Assembly (NCBI GenBank): GCA_963725175.1
Contig: CAVRXH010000006.1
Span: 1,860,001-1,924,000, forward strand
DNA from: DASUBV01 sp963725175
GTDB lineage: Bacteria > Actinomycetota > Actinomycetes > Streptosporangiales > Streptosporangiaceae
DNA: 64,000 bases
Direction of reading: 5' to 3'
Part shown: piece after piece, positions 29,461 to 38,782 of the stretch
Numbering within the stretch: position 1 is the first letter of the stretch
How the letters are laid out: each line of letters opens with the position of its first letter
Made by a program: the position numbers and the translations under genes
The notes under the pieces: model-generated
The model's database searches: none
The model's input: only the letters and a program-made list of their open reading frames with translations
What the model was told of the DNA's origin: nothing

Positions 29461-30107
29461 GGGGTCACCCGCTTGGGCCTGCCCGGCTCCCTGGCGTCCG
29501 GCCTGCGCAGGTAACGGGGCTCAGGCGGAGCAGCGGGAGTCCCGTTCGCCAGCCGTTCGGCACCAATGCGGGCCAGCCGGGCGGCGTCGGGATAGCGGGG
29601 CTCGATCGGCTCGCCGGCGGCCGCGGGATAGAGCAGGGCGCCCTCGCCCGCGACGGCCAGCCCGGCGGGCAGGCCGTCCGCCTGGCAGACCTCCGGGCCG
29701 TCGACCCGTTCGCCGAAGGCCGAGTAGCGGGCCCAGTACAGCTCCCTGCGGCGGGCGTCGGTGGCCACCAGGAACTCCCGCCCGCCGGCCGGGCCGACCG
29801 CGTCGGCGGCGATGATGTCCAGGGTGCAGATGCCGTCCACCGGGATGCCGAGCGCGCTGCCGAACACCCGCGCGGTGACCAGTCCGGCCCGCAGGCCGGT
29901 GTAGGGGCCAGGGCCGGTCCCGACGGCGACGGCGGTCAGGTCGCCCCGGCCGGCGCCCGCCGCGCGCAGCACCTTGTCGATGGACGCCGCGAGCAGCTCG
30001 CCATGCCGCCGGGCGTCCACGGCGGTGTCGCACGCGACGATCCCCCCGCCATCATGCAAGGCGACGGTGACGGCGGGAGTCGCGGTATCGAATGCGAGCA
30101 GCAGCAC
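29457..30107 (-). CDS. tsaB: tRNA threonylcarbamoyladenosine modification subunit TsaB
   Basis: A 216-residue TsaB, the non-catalytic ASKHA-fold partner that dimerises with TsaD and recruits TsaE. Typical blocks: LLLAFDTATPAVTVALHDGG, DARRHGELLAASIDKVL, VAVGTGPGPYTGLRAGLVTA and DARRRELYWARY. The C-terminal lobe is complete. The ATG at 30107 is the family start. It is 82 bases downstream of an unrecognised membrane protein gene. Confidence 0.95.
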   Translation of the reverse strand: MLLLAFDTATPAVTVALHDGGGIVACDTAVDARRHGELLAASIDKVLRAAGAGRGDLTAVAVGTGPGPYTGLRAGLVTARVFGSALGIPVDGICTLDIIAADAVGPAGGREFLVATDARRRELYWARYSAFGERVDGPEVCQADGLPAGLAVAGEGALLYPAAAGEPIEPRYPDAARLARIGAERLANGTPAAPPEPRYLRRPDAREPGRPKRVTP

Positions 30108-30189
30108 GGTTGACCAGCCTACGACTCTGGCGGCAGCACTCAGGCCAGCTCAGCGCCCCGGCCGGGACGGCCGGGGCCAGCAGCGGGCG

Positions 30190-30949
30190 CTAGCCCTTCA
30201 CCGCGGGCTGGGCGAGTGCCTTGGCCAGCACGGCCCGGCAGATCGCCAGGGCGCCTGCCCGCAGGCTAGGCACAGAAACCGGCCCGAAGCCGCCACCGGA
30301 GGCCTGCGCCTGCAGCGAGACGGTGACGATCACGTTGTGATCCCTGGCCATCACGGTCAGCAGGTCGGTCACGGCGTGGCTGGCGTGGATGACCTGCAGG
30401 GCGCTGATCGCCTGCTGGCCCAGGCCGGTCAGCACCGTGATCTGGGCGGCCGGCAGCGGCGACTGCTTGCCCGGCGCGGCGAGCTGATTCCGCGAGGCCA
30501 GGTAGGTGTCGGTGGCATTGTCGGTCGCGCTGCCGTTGCCGGCCGCGATCAGGCTCGGCTGGTAGGCCTGGATGGTCACTTCCAGCACCCGGAACACCGG
30601 CTTGGCGTCCACGGTGAAGCTGCACTGGCTCTGCCCGGCGCCGGTGCTGGCCGGGGTGACCTTGCGCGCGCTGCCCGCCAGGTTCTGGCTGAGCAGCGCG
30701 GAGCTGACCGCCGTACAGGCGCTTGGCACGGTCTTGTAACTCGCCCGCCTGGAAGGTCGAGATGAAGGTCGGCTTGTTCTTGTGGCCGGGCAGCCCGTGC
30801 AGGATGGCCACGCCGGCGACGATGACGGCGAGCACGATGGCCGTGCCGCACCAGACGTAGACACGGCGGCGGGACTTGCGCAGCCGGGCAGCCGCGGCGC
30901 GGCCCCGGCCGCGGCGGCGCGGCGCGGCGCCCTCGGGGGCCGGGCTCAT
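30190..30949 (-). pseudogene. Unknown single-pass membrane protein, single-base frameshift
   Basis: I do not recognise this family. A basic cytosolic start (RRRGRGRAAAARLRKSRRRV) is followed by one helix (about residues 32-52, VYVWCGTAIVLAVIVAGVAI) and an exported domain of about 195 residues. That domain contains two Cys (one in VPSACTAV, one in QSQCSF) that could form a disulfide. One extra T near 30740 shifts the frame between STFQAGE and YKTVPSAC; removing it gives 252 residues. The ATG at 30949 overlaps the upstream stop by ATGA. Its position between tsaE and tsaB is not a core arrangement I know. Confidence 0.6.
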
Positions 30950-31523
30950 CGCAGCTCGGGCTCCGGCGGGCGGATCCTGGTGCCGCCCGGCCCGGCCGGG
31001 TAGATGCTCAGCCCGGCCCACGGCGGCAGCTCGGCCTCTTCCTCGCCGCCGAACGGGTCCTGCTCCCGCCAGGTGTCCCTGGCGCCCCGGCCGGCCAGCG
31101 GGCGGCGGGCCGATCGGCCACCCCGGCGCGCCCGGCGGGCTGCGCGGCGCGGCTGGGCACCGGGTCCGCGCTGTCCGGCCACTCCACGCGGTCGTCCTGC
31201 CAGGACTCCGCGACGGGCTGGCCCAATCCCGGCTGGCCCAATCCCGGCTGGCCCAGTCCCGGCGCGCTCTGCTGCCCCGGCCAGTCCTGAGCTGGCGGCT
31301 GCTGGGCCGGCCAGTCCTGCGGCGGCTGGGGGTCGCGAGCATGCCGGCGCGCGGGCGCCGGGCGGGGCGGGGCGTCGGACCGCTGCTGGTCCGCCGGGGC
31401 GGCCCGGTGCGAGCGGCGCGGCGGCACCTGGCCTGGCCCGGCATCGCGGTCCTCGGGCTGGGCAGGCCAGCCAGATTCGGGTAGCCGCGAATTGCGACGG
31501 GGCGGGGGGCCCTGCTGAGCCAC
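30946..31523 (-). pseudogene. Unknown Pro/Arg/Gln-rich protein, probably frameshifted
   Basis: Unrecognised. The first part (from 31523, MAQQGPPPRRNSRLPE) is Pro-, Arg- and Gln-rich, with a GLGQP pentapeptide repeated three times. The last part in the next frame (DTWREQDPFGGEEEAELPPW, then GLSIYPAGPGG) is acidic and ends in IRPPEPELR. A base appears to be missing somewhere in 31100-31170; the repaired protein would be about 192 residues. Low complexity suggests a disordered cytosolic protein. It overlaps the following membrane protein gene by four bases, so the two may work together. Confidence 0.5.
31216..31260. repeat. 15-bp in-frame tandem repeat (GLGQP x3)
   Basis: Three copies of GGCTGGCCCAATCCC, with one base changed in the last copy, encode a GLGQP repeat in the Pro/Gln-rich protein on the minus strand. 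Confidence 0.85.
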
Positions 31524-31629
31524 GGCAAGCCTCCGGGGCTGGTCTTCAGACCGTGCGAGACGGCGGGGAGCTGAGGCGGATCACCGCAGTTTAGTGGTGC
31601 GAACGGTGTCGCGGGCGGACAAGTCGGAA

Positions 31630-32241
31630 CTACAGAGCGCCGGCCCCTGCGTCCAGGGCGGCCCGGACGTCACGCTGCGTGTCCGTCCAGCGCTCGCCCC
31701 AGCCGAGCACCCGCACGGTGCGCGGCTCGTCACCCTCCCCGGCCGGGTCCGCCTGACCGGCCCGCGGCGGCGGCGGCGCGGCGATGGCGATCTCCAGGAA
31801 GCTGGGTGCCAGGTCCTCGACCAGGCCCTCGCCCCACTCCACGACCGTAACGGAGCTGGCCACGTCCGTGTCCAGGTCCAGGTCATCCACCTCGGCGCGG
31901 CTGCCAAGCCGGTAGGCATCGGCGTGCACCAGGTCGGGGCCGCCGCGCAGCGACGGGTGCCGCCTGGCGATCACGAAGGTCGGCGAGGTCACCGGCCCGC
32001 GCACGCCCAGGCCCGCCCCGATGCCCTGGGTCAGCGTCGTCTTGCCCGCGCCCAGCGACCCGGACAGCACCACCAGGTCACCGGGGCGCAGCAGGCCGGC
32101 CAGCCGCTCGCCGACCGCGCGCATCCCGGCCGCCGTCGTGACGGCGGCGTCCTGCGCCACGGCCGGCGTGCCCCGGCCGGCGCCCTGCTCGCCCTGCTCG
32201 TCGTGCTCGTGGTGCTCGTCGTGCTCGTCGTGCTCGGTCAT
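31630..32241 (-). CDS. tsaE: tRNA threonylcarbamoyladenosine ATPase TsaE
   Basis: A 203-residue TsaE. The Walker A motif is SGSLGAGKTTLTQGIGAGLG near residues 60-79, followed by VRGPVTSPTFVIARRH, VHADAYRL and VTVVEWGEGL. It powers the TsaBD complex in t6A synthesis. The N-terminus is odd: a 19-residue run of His, Asp and Glu (MTEHDEHDEHHEHDEQ) encoded by 9-base DNA repeats and absent from normal TsaE. The C-terminus is also extended by about 40 residues. The stop of the alpha/beta hydrolase upstream is only three bases away. Confidence 0.93.
   Translation of the reverse strand: MTEHDEHDEHHEHDEQGEQGAGRGTPAVAQDAAVTTAAGMRAVGERLAGLLRPGDLVVLSGSLGAGKTTLTQGIGAGLGVRGPVTSPTFVIARRHPSLRGGPDLVHADAYRLGSRAEVDDLDLDTDVASSVTVVEWGEGLVEDLAPSFLEIAIAAPPPPRAGQADPAGEGDEPRTVRVLGWGERWTDTQRDVRAALDAGAGAL
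32202..32236. repeat. 9-bp repeat encoding the His/Asp tail of TsaE
   Basis: About four copies of GTGCTCGTC (one variant with GTG in the middle) run up to the tsaE start codon. They encode the HDE-type repeat at the TsaE N-terminus. Confidence 0.75.
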
Positions 32242-32244
32242 GGC

Positions 32245-33349
32245 TCAGGCCGTCCTTGGCTCGCTGCCGGCCGGGCCGACGGCCCTGGCCGCCAGGCTGG
32301 CGATGGTGTCATTGACGAGATCCGGGCGTTCCAGGATCAGCAGGTGCCCGGCACCCGGCACCAGGACGAGGTCGGCGCCGGGAATCCCGGCGGCCAGCTC
32401 GCCGGCCAGCCGCGGCGCGATCAGCCGGTCCTTGTCCCCGATCAGCACCACCGTCGGGACCTGGCCCAGGACCGCGAGGGCGGCCCGCTTGTCGTGCTCG
32501 GCCAGGGCCAGGTAGAACTCCGCGACCACCTCGACCGGCGTGGCCCTGATGGTCCGCTCCAGGAAATCCACCAGCGTCGGGCTGACACCGGAGTCGCCGA
32601 AGGCGATGTACCGGGTGGACAGGAAAGCCAGGTCGCCGGCCGCCGCCCGGCCACGCTCGATCAGCTCGGCCGGGCGGCCCTGGGACGCGCCGTGCAGCAC
32701 GGCGGAGGCGGTCTGCCTGGCCAGCGGCCGCAGCGGCGCCGGCAGCCAGCCCACCGGGTCGATCCCGGCGGCGGCGGTCGAGATCAGCACGTTTCCGATC
32801 ACCTTGGTGCCGAACAGCTCGGGCCGCCTGGCCGCGAGCGCCATGATCGTCATGCCGCCCATCGAGTGACCGACCAGCACCACCCGGCCATCGCCCGGCA
32901 CCGTGGCGGCCAGCACCGCGCCGAGGTCGGCGCCGAGCTGGTCGATGCTCACCCGCTCGGCCCCGGCGTGCTCCAGGCGGCGCGGGTCCGTCCAGCCGGA
33001 CTTGCCGTGGCCGCGCTGGTCCCAGCAGACCAGCCTGGCCGGGCCGGCCAGGGCCTGCCGCTGGTAGTGCCAGGTGTCCTGGGTCAGCGTGTAGCCGTGG
33101 CAGAACACGATGGTGACCGGGGCGTCGTCCGGGCCGCTGATCTCGGCGCTGCAGCGGCACGCCGTCATCGGCGAGCACGGTCAGCGGGCGGCCGCGGAGC
33201 TGGCCGAGCGGCTCGGCCGCGGCCGGGTCGGGGCGCAGCCGGATCCGGCCCACCGCGATCTTCTCGGCGGCGATCACCGCGCCCGCGCCCGCCGCCGCCG
33301 CGCCGACGGCCACGCCGCCTGCCTTAGTGAGCCGCCGCCACCTGCTCAT
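32245..33349 (-). pseudogene. Alpha/beta hydrolase, single-base frameshift
   Basis: An alpha/beta-hydrolase with an N-terminal signal-anchor (about residues 8-28, AGGVAVGAAAAGAGAVIAAE). After about 66 codons one extra base near 33160 shifts the frame. The second frame has the oxyanion block VFCHGYTLTQDTWHYQ, the WDQRGHGKSG motif, the nucleophile elbow VGHSMGGM, an IGDKDRLIAP segment with the acid, and PGAGHLLILE with the catalytic His. The repaired length is 367 residues. This hydrolase commonly sits between alr and tsaE in actinobacteria. The substrate is unknown; lipid-like esters are plausible for a membrane-anchored enzyme. Confidence 0.8.
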
Positions 33350-33351
33350 CG

Positions 33352-34506
33352 TTACTCCCGTCGACGGCCCGCGCCTGCTGGCCAGATGTTACCCCCGAGT
33401 AGGCCCGCGGAATCTTGCCCGGTGAATCTGGTCACGATCTCATAGGAGATGGTGCCCAGCGTCTCCGCCCATTCCTGTGCCGTCGGCTCGCCGTCGTCGC
33501 CGGGACCGAACAGGATGACCTCCTCGCCTGGCTCGGCGCGCAGGTCGCCGAGGTCCAGGATGGTGTGGTTCATGTTGACCGTGCCCGCCACGGTGACCCG
33601 CTGGCCGCGGACCTGGAACAGCGCGGTGCCCGAGGCCAGCCTCGGCACCCCCTCGTTGTAGCCGAGCGGGACCAGGCCGAGCGTGGCCGGCCGCTCGGTG
33701 CGGTGCCGGTGCCCGTAGGACACCGGGGTGCCGGCCGGCACCCGCTTGACCTGAAGCAGCCGGGCGCGGACCGTCATCGCCGGGCGCAGCCAGCCCGGCA
33801 CCCCGCCGGGCAGCGTGCCCAGGCCGACGATCGCGCCGCCGGGGCGTACCAGGTCGAACCAGGACTCCGGCAGCGTGATGGTGGCCGGGGTGTTGGCCAG
33901 GTGCCGGACCTCGGGCCTGGCGCCGGCCCGCTCGGCGGCCCGGACCGCGGCGCGGAACGCGGCGATCTGCTCGGGGATGCTCTCGTGGCCGGGGATATCC
34001 GCGCAGGCGAAATGCGACCAGATGCCGGTCACCCGCACCGCGCCGGCCTGCTGAGCGGCCATCGCCTCGGCCACCAGCGCCGGCCAGTCGGCCGGCGTGG
34101 CGCCGCCCCGGCCCATCCCGGTGTCGGCCTCCAGGTGAATCCGGGCCGGGCGGCCCGCCTGGCGGGCGGCGGCGGCGATCTGCCTGACCAGCGGAACCGT
34201 GCCGGCGGTCAGGTCGATCCCGGCGGCCACCGCCTCGGCGTGCGCGGCGTCCGGCGCGCCGACCAGGCACAGCACCGGCTCGGTGAAGCCGGCCGCACGC
34301 AGCGCGAGCGCGTCGCGGAGCTGCACGACCCCCAGCCAGGCCGCCCCGCCGGCCAGCGCGGCGGTGGCGGTCGGCACCATGCCGTGCCCGTAGCCGTCGG
34401 ACTTGACCACGGCCATCACCTTGGCGGCGCCGACATGCCGGTCAAGCGCGGCGGTATTCGCCGTGATGGCAGCGGTATCGATGAGCACCTCGGGGCGACC
34501 GTCCAT
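33352..34506 (-). CDS. alr: Alanine racemase (divergent)
   Basis: A 384-residue fold-III PLP enzyme that makes D-alanine for the cell wall. The PLP lysine is Lys35 in MAVVKSDGYGHG. The second catalytic residue is Tyr283 in PLGYNEGVPR, and the HLEADTGMGRGG block is intact. Several usually strict positions differ. The usual RPGIxxYGLSP reads RPGGAIVGLGTLPGG, and the usual R/SMDQ motif reads NMNH (residues 311-314), so the conserved Asp is Asn313. Gene order (alr, hydrolase, tsaE) supports the assignment. Activity may still be altered. It diverges from the S9 peptidase gene. Confidence 0.85.
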   Translation of the reverse strand: MDGRPEVLIDTAAITANTAALDRHVGAAKVMAVVKSDGYGHGMVPTATAALAGGAAWLGVVQLRDALALRAAGFTEPVLCLVGAPDAAHAEAVAAGIDLTAGTVPLVRQIAAAARQAGRPARIHLEADTGMGRGGATPADWPALVAEAMAAQQAGAVRVTGIWSHFACADIPGHESIPEQIAAFRAAVRAAERAGARPEVRHLANTPATITLPESWFDLVRPGGAIVGLGTLPGGVPGWLRPAMTVRARLLQVKRVPAGTPVSYGHRHRTERPATLGLVPLGYNEGVPRLASGTALFQVRGQRVTVAGTVNMNHTILDLGDLRAEPGEEVILFGPGDDGEPTAQEWAETLGTISYEIVTRFTGQDSAGLLGGNIWPAGAGRRRE

Positions 34507-34672
34507 GCCCGCCAGTCTGCCAGCAGGCCAGGCCGCCAGGGGCGAGGCCTGACCAGCCGGGCCGCCGCGACCGCCGGGTATGACGCCTGCCCGGTACGGT
34601 GGGATGCTGGAGGCGCGCCGCCATCCGGGGGTTTGCCGTTGCCGTCACCGCCGCATGAAAGCGAGACCGGGG

Positions 34673-36520
34673 ATGCCTGAGCTCATTCCGCTGCCCGTCC
34701 TGTTCGGCAACCCCGAGCGGATCCTGCCGAGCGTCTCCCCCGACGGCACGCTGCTGGCCTGGCTCGCACCGCTCGACGGCGTCCTGAACGTCTGGCTGGC
34801 CCCGCTCAGCACCAGCGACGGAGTGGACCTGGCCGCGGCGAAGGTGATCACCGCCGACACCGACCGGGGCATCCGGCAGTTCTTCTGGGCGCACGACGGC
34901 CGCCACCTGCTGTACCTCCAGGACACCGGCGGCGACGAGAACTTCCGGCTGCACGACGTGGACGTGCAGACCATGGAGCGGCGCGACCTGACGCCGTTCG
35001 ACGGGGTGCAGACCCAGCTCATCGCGATGGAGCGCAAGCTGCCCAACGAGCTGCTCGTCGGGCTGAACAAGGACAACCCGCAGCTACACGACGTGTACCG
35101 GCTCGACCTGGTCAGCGGGGAGCTGACCAAGCAGGAGGAGAACCCCGGCTTCCTTGGCTGGTTCGCCGACCGGGAGATGGTGGTCAGGGGCGCTCTCGCG
35201 CCGCAGCCTGACGGGTCGTTCAGCCTGCTGGTGCGCGACACCTCGGACAGCGAGTGGCGCCAGGTGATGGAGATCCCGGCCGATGACGCGCTCAGCACCG
35301 ATGTGGCCACCTTCAGCGCGGACGGCCAGTCGGTGCTGCTGGTCACCCCAGCCGGCGCGGAGACCTCGCGGCTGGTCCGGCTGGACCTGGCGACCGGCAC
35401 GCTGCAGACGCTGGCGCAGGACGACGAGGCGGATGTCGGCGGCCTCCAGCTCGACCCCGACACTCATGAGCCGCAGATCGTGACGATAGTCAAGGCCCGC
35501 TCGGAGTACCTGGTGCTGGACGACTCGGTGGCCGAGGACCTCGCCGCGGTCCGCGCACTGCACTCGGGCGACCCGATGTTCCACGGCCGCGACAACGCGG
35601 ACACCATGTGGCTGGTCGGCTACACCAACGACACCGGCGCCATCCCTTACTACATCTACGACCGGGGCACCCGGCAGGCAACGTTCCTGTTCGAGCACCG
35701 GCCGGTGCTCAATGACTACACGCTGGCCGCCATGGAGCCGTTCTCCTACACCGCCAGGGACGGGCTGACGGTGCACGGCTACCTCAGCTTCCCGCCCGGC
35801 GTGCCGCGCGAGGGGCTGCCGACCGTGCTGAACGTGCACGGCGGGCCGTGGGCCCGCGACGGCTGGGGCTATAACCCCGAGGCACAGTGGCTGGCGAACC
35901 GGGGCTACCTCTGCGTCCAGGTGAACTTCCGCGGCTCCACCGGGTACGGCAAGGCGTTCGTCAACGCCGGTGACCGCGAGTGGGGCGCGTCCATGCAGGA
36001 CGACCTGAGCGACGCGGTCGCCTACGTGATCAGCCAGGGCTGGGCGGATCCGGCGCGGGTGGCCATCTACGGCGGCAGTTACGGGGGGTACGCGACGCTG
36101 GCCGGCGCGGCATTCACCCCGGACATCTACTGCTGCGGCGTGGACATCGTCGGGCCGTCGAACCTGATCACGCTGATCAAGTCCGTCCCGGCGTACTGGG
36201 CGCCGCTGATCGCCCAGTTCCACCGGCGGGTCGGCAACCCGGAGACCGAGGCCGACTTCCTCTGGTCCCGCTCGCCGCTGTCCCGCGCCTCCGAGATCAG
36301 GATCCCGCTGCTGATCGCGCAGGGCGCCAACGACCCGCGGGTCAAGCAGGCGGAGTCCGAGCAGATCGTGGAGGCCCTGCAGAAGGCGGGCATCGACCAC
36401 GACTACATGCTCTTCCCCGACGAGGGCCACGGCTTCGCCAAGCCGGAGAACCGGCTCAAGTTCTACGCCGAGGCTGACAAGTTCCTGGCCAGGCACCTGG
36501 GCGGCCGGGCCGCCGGGTAA
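34673..36520 (+). CDS. S9 prolyl oligopeptidase-family serine peptidase
   Basis: A 615-residue peptidase. An N-terminal beta-propeller (about residues 10-360) opens with NPERILPSVSPDGTLLAWLA. The alpha/beta-hydrolase domain carries FSYTARDGLTVHGYL, VLNVHGGPWARDGWGYNPE, the nucleophile Ser469 in GGSYGGYAT, Asp554 in GANDPRV and His586 in PDEGHGF. Such enzymes cleave short peptides or acylated peptides in the cytosol; no signal peptide is visible. I chose the ATG at 34673; ATGs at 34655 and 34580 are in frame. It stands alone on the plus strand within a minus-strand block. Confidence 0.9.
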   Translation: MPELIPLPVLFGNPERILPSVSPDGTLLAWLAPLDGVLNVWLAPLSTSDGVDLAAAKVITADTDRGIRQFFWAHDGRHLLYLQDTGGDENFRLHDVDVQTMERRDLTPFDGVQTQLIAMERKLPNELLVGLNKDNPQLHDVYRLDLVSGELTKQEENPGFLGWFADREMVVRGALAPQPDGSFSLLVRDTSDSEWRQVMEIPADDALSTDVATFSADGQSVLLVTPAGAETSRLVRLDLATGTLQTLAQDDEADVGGLQLDPDTHEPQIVTIVKARSEYLVLDDSVAEDLAAVRALHSGDPMFHGRDNADTMWLVGYTNDTGAIPYYIYDRGTRQATFLFEHRPVLNDYTLAAMEPFSYTARDGLTVHGYLSFPPGVPREGLPTVLNVHGGPWARDGWGYNPEAQWLANRGYLCVQVNFRGSTGYGKAFVNAGDREWGASMQDDLSDAVAYVISQGWADPARVAIYGGSYGGYATLAGAAFTPDIYCCGVDIVGPSNLITLIKSVPAYWAPLIAQFHRRVGNPETEADFLWSRSPLSRASEIRIPLLIAQGANDPRVKQAESEQIVEALQKAGIDHDYMLFPDEGHGFAKPENRLKFYAEADKFLARHLGGRAAG

Positions 36521-36564
36521 CTGCCGCGCGGCCGTCCTACGCTGCACCGGCCTACGCTGGGCGG

Positions 36565-36861
36565 GTGGAGTTCAGCCGGGAACTGCGGGCCGATGTGCTG
36601 GCCGGCGACATCACGGTGTCGTTCCGGCTCTGGCAGCGTCCCCGGGTGAAGCCGGGCGGCCGGTACAAGGTCGGTCCCGGCTGGATCGAGGTCGACTCGG
36701 TCGAGCTAGTGCCGTTCTCGGCGATCACCGCGCAGGACGTGCGCAGGTCGGGCGAGACGGACCTGGAGGCGCTGCGGCAGCGCGCCGCGCACGCGGGCCC
36801 GGTCACCGACGACACGCTGCTATTCCGCGTCGAGTTCCACCCAGCGAACGAGCCGGGCTAA
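36565..36861 (+). CDS. ASCH-domain protein
   Basis: A 98-residue single-domain protein. The sequence FSRELRADVLAGDITVSFRL, then a KPGGRYKVGPGWIEVDSVE strand pair, is the beta-barrel core of the ASCH (PUA-like) fold, proposed to bind RNA or modified nucleosides. Its start is GTG. Its TAA stop overlaps the TAG stop of convergent nnr by three bases (36858-36861). Function beyond the fold is not known to me. Confidence 0.75.
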   Translation: MEFSRELRADVLAGDITVSFRLWQRPRVKPGGRYKVGPGWIEVDSVELVPFSAITAQDVRRSGETDLEALRQRAAHAGPVTDDTLLFRVEFHPANEPG

Positions 36862-38343
36862 CCCGGGCCGCGGGTGACCGTCCTGATGGCGTCGGGGAGG
36901 GCGGTTATCAGGTCAGAGGCGCCGATCGGCGCGTCGCGGGCGGCTAGCCGTCCGGCGATGCCGTGCAGGTATGCCGCGACGGCGGCGGCATCGGCGGCCG
37001 ACACGCCCTGCGCCAGGAGCGCCCCGGCCAGGCCGGTCAGCACGTCTCCTGACCCTGCCGTGGCCAGCCAGGACGAGCCGGTGGCATTGACCAGGACCGG
37101 CTCGCCGTCCGGCGAGGCGATCACCGTCGTCGAGCCCTTGAGCAGCACGGTCACGCCGAGTTGCGCCGCCGCCGAGCTGGCGTGTTCCAGCCGTCGCGCC
37201 TCGATCGACTCCCGGTCCGCCCCGGTCAGCCTGGACAGCTCGCCGGCGTGCGGGGTGATCAGCGTGGGCGCGTCCCGGCGCAGCAGGTCCCGGTTCCCGG
37301 CCAGGATCGTGATGCCGTCCGCGTCCACCAGCACCGGCAGGCTGGTCGCCAGCACGGCGGCCAGCAGCCCGGCCGCGTCGGCGCCCGGTGCCCATGCCAG
37401 GTCCGGCCGCCCAGGCCTGCACCCGGCCGGCCCCCTCAATGGACTCCCCTGGCGCGGCCGGGTCGATGTCGGCCATCACGACCTCGGGCCAGTGCTGGCG
37501 GACCGCGGAGCGGGCCGCGCCGCTGGAGGCCAGCCGGACCATGCCCGCCCCGCCATGGATGGCGCTGCCGGTGGCCAGCACGGCGGCGCCGGGGAAGCGG
37601 TCGCTGCCGGCCAGCACGCCGAGCACGCCCCGGCGGTACTTGTCTGACTCGGCCGTCGGCCTGGGCAGCAGCGCGGCGACGTCGGCGGCCTGCAGCGCCC
37701 GGGCGGCCGGCTCGCCCAGCCAGGGACCCAGTCCGATGTCGGCGAGCTCCACGGTGCCCGCGTGGCTGGCGCCCGGGTCGATGAGCAGGCCCGGCTTCCA
37801 GGTCCCGAAGGTGACCGTCACGTCGGCGCGGATGGCCGCCCCGGCGACCACGCCGGTGTCGGCATCGACACCGCTAGGCAGGTCGACCGCCACGACGATG
37901 GCGCCGTCCTGGCGGGCCCGCTCGGTTCGCTCGGCCAGCTCGGCGGCGGGGGGCCTGAGCCCGCCCCGCCCGCCTATGCCCAGCAGCCCGTCGATGATCA
38001 GGTCGGCCCGGTCGATGGCAGCCCGGTCGTCCGCAGGGCCGATGCGGCCACCCGCCCGGCGCAGGGCGGCCGCCGCCTGCTCGTGAATCCGGCTGCCCGC
38101 CGCGATGGCCGTCACGACCGCGCCGCGCCTGGCCAGGGCGGCGCCGGCGAACAGGGCGTCCCCGCCGTTGTCGCCGCTGCCGGCCAGCACGGTCACCCGT
38201 GACCCGTAGACCTGGCCGAGCAGCCGGGCGCACGACGACGCCAGCCCGGCCACCGCCCGGCTCATCAGGACACCGGGCGGCAGCGTGGCCATCAGGCCCC
38301 GCTCGGCGGCGCGGACCTCCGCTACCGCGTGCGCGCTGCGCAC
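36858..38343 (-). pseudogene. nnr: Bifunctional NAD(P)HX epimerase/dehydratase Nnr, single-base frameshift
   Basis: Repairs damaged NAD(P)HX. The N-terminal YjeF epimerase half has VLAGSGDNGGDALFAGAALA and DLPSGVDADTG. The C-terminal ADP-dependent dehydratase half starts near KYRRGVLGVLAGS and has VLVDADGI, TPHAGELSRL, KGSTTVIASPDGE and TAGSGDVLTGLAGALL. One extra G near 37385 breaks the frame at GPGMGTG/ADAAGLL; removing it gives 494 residues. I chose the GTG at 38343, with GGAGG eight bases upstream and the family start VRSAHAV. acpS lies upstream, as usual. Confidence 0.9.
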
Positions 38344-38398
38344 CGCTGGGTCCTCCCGGGCTGAGCCCACATGAGCTGGGCCCTCACGAGCTGCGTCC

Positions 38399-38758
38399 TC
38401 ACTCCGGCTGCCTCTCCGCTACCACCATGGCTATGCACATGCCGCCGTCGTGGCTGATGGACAGGTGCCAGGACGAGATGCCGAGCTCCGCCGCGACGGC
38501 CACCGCCGCGCCGCGCATCTCCAGCGTCGGCCGGCCCCGGCTGTCCCTGATGACCAGGGCGTCGGCGAAGGACACCCCGTAAGGCACGCCCATCGCCTTG
38601 ACGGCGGCCTCCTTGGCCGCGAAAGTGCCGGCCAGCGTGGCGATCGGCGCCGCGCGTTCGCTGTCCGCGAACAGGCGGGAGGCGAGCGCGGGGGTGCGCA
38701 GCAGCGCCGCCTCCAGCCGGGAAATGTCGACGATGTCGACCCCGATCCCCACGATCAT
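38399..38758 (-). CDS. acpS: Holo-[acyl-carrier-protein] synthase
   Basis: A 119-residue phosphopantetheinyl transferase of the small AcpS type, which activates acyl carrier protein with coenzyme A. It has IVGIGVDIVDISRLE with Asp8, the catalytic block GTFAAKEAAVKAMG and LSISHDGGMCIAMV near the end. Length and motifs are standard. It lies 55 bases upstream of nnr on the same strand. Confidence 0.95.
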   Translation of the reverse strand: MIVGIGVDIVDISRLEAALLRTPALASRLFADSERAAPIATLAGTFAAKEAAVKAMGVPYGVSFADALVIRDSRGRPTLEMRGAAVAVAAELGISSWHLSISHDGGMCIAMVVAERQPE

Positions 38759-38782
38759 GCCCCAAGCCTGTCACAGAGGCAG

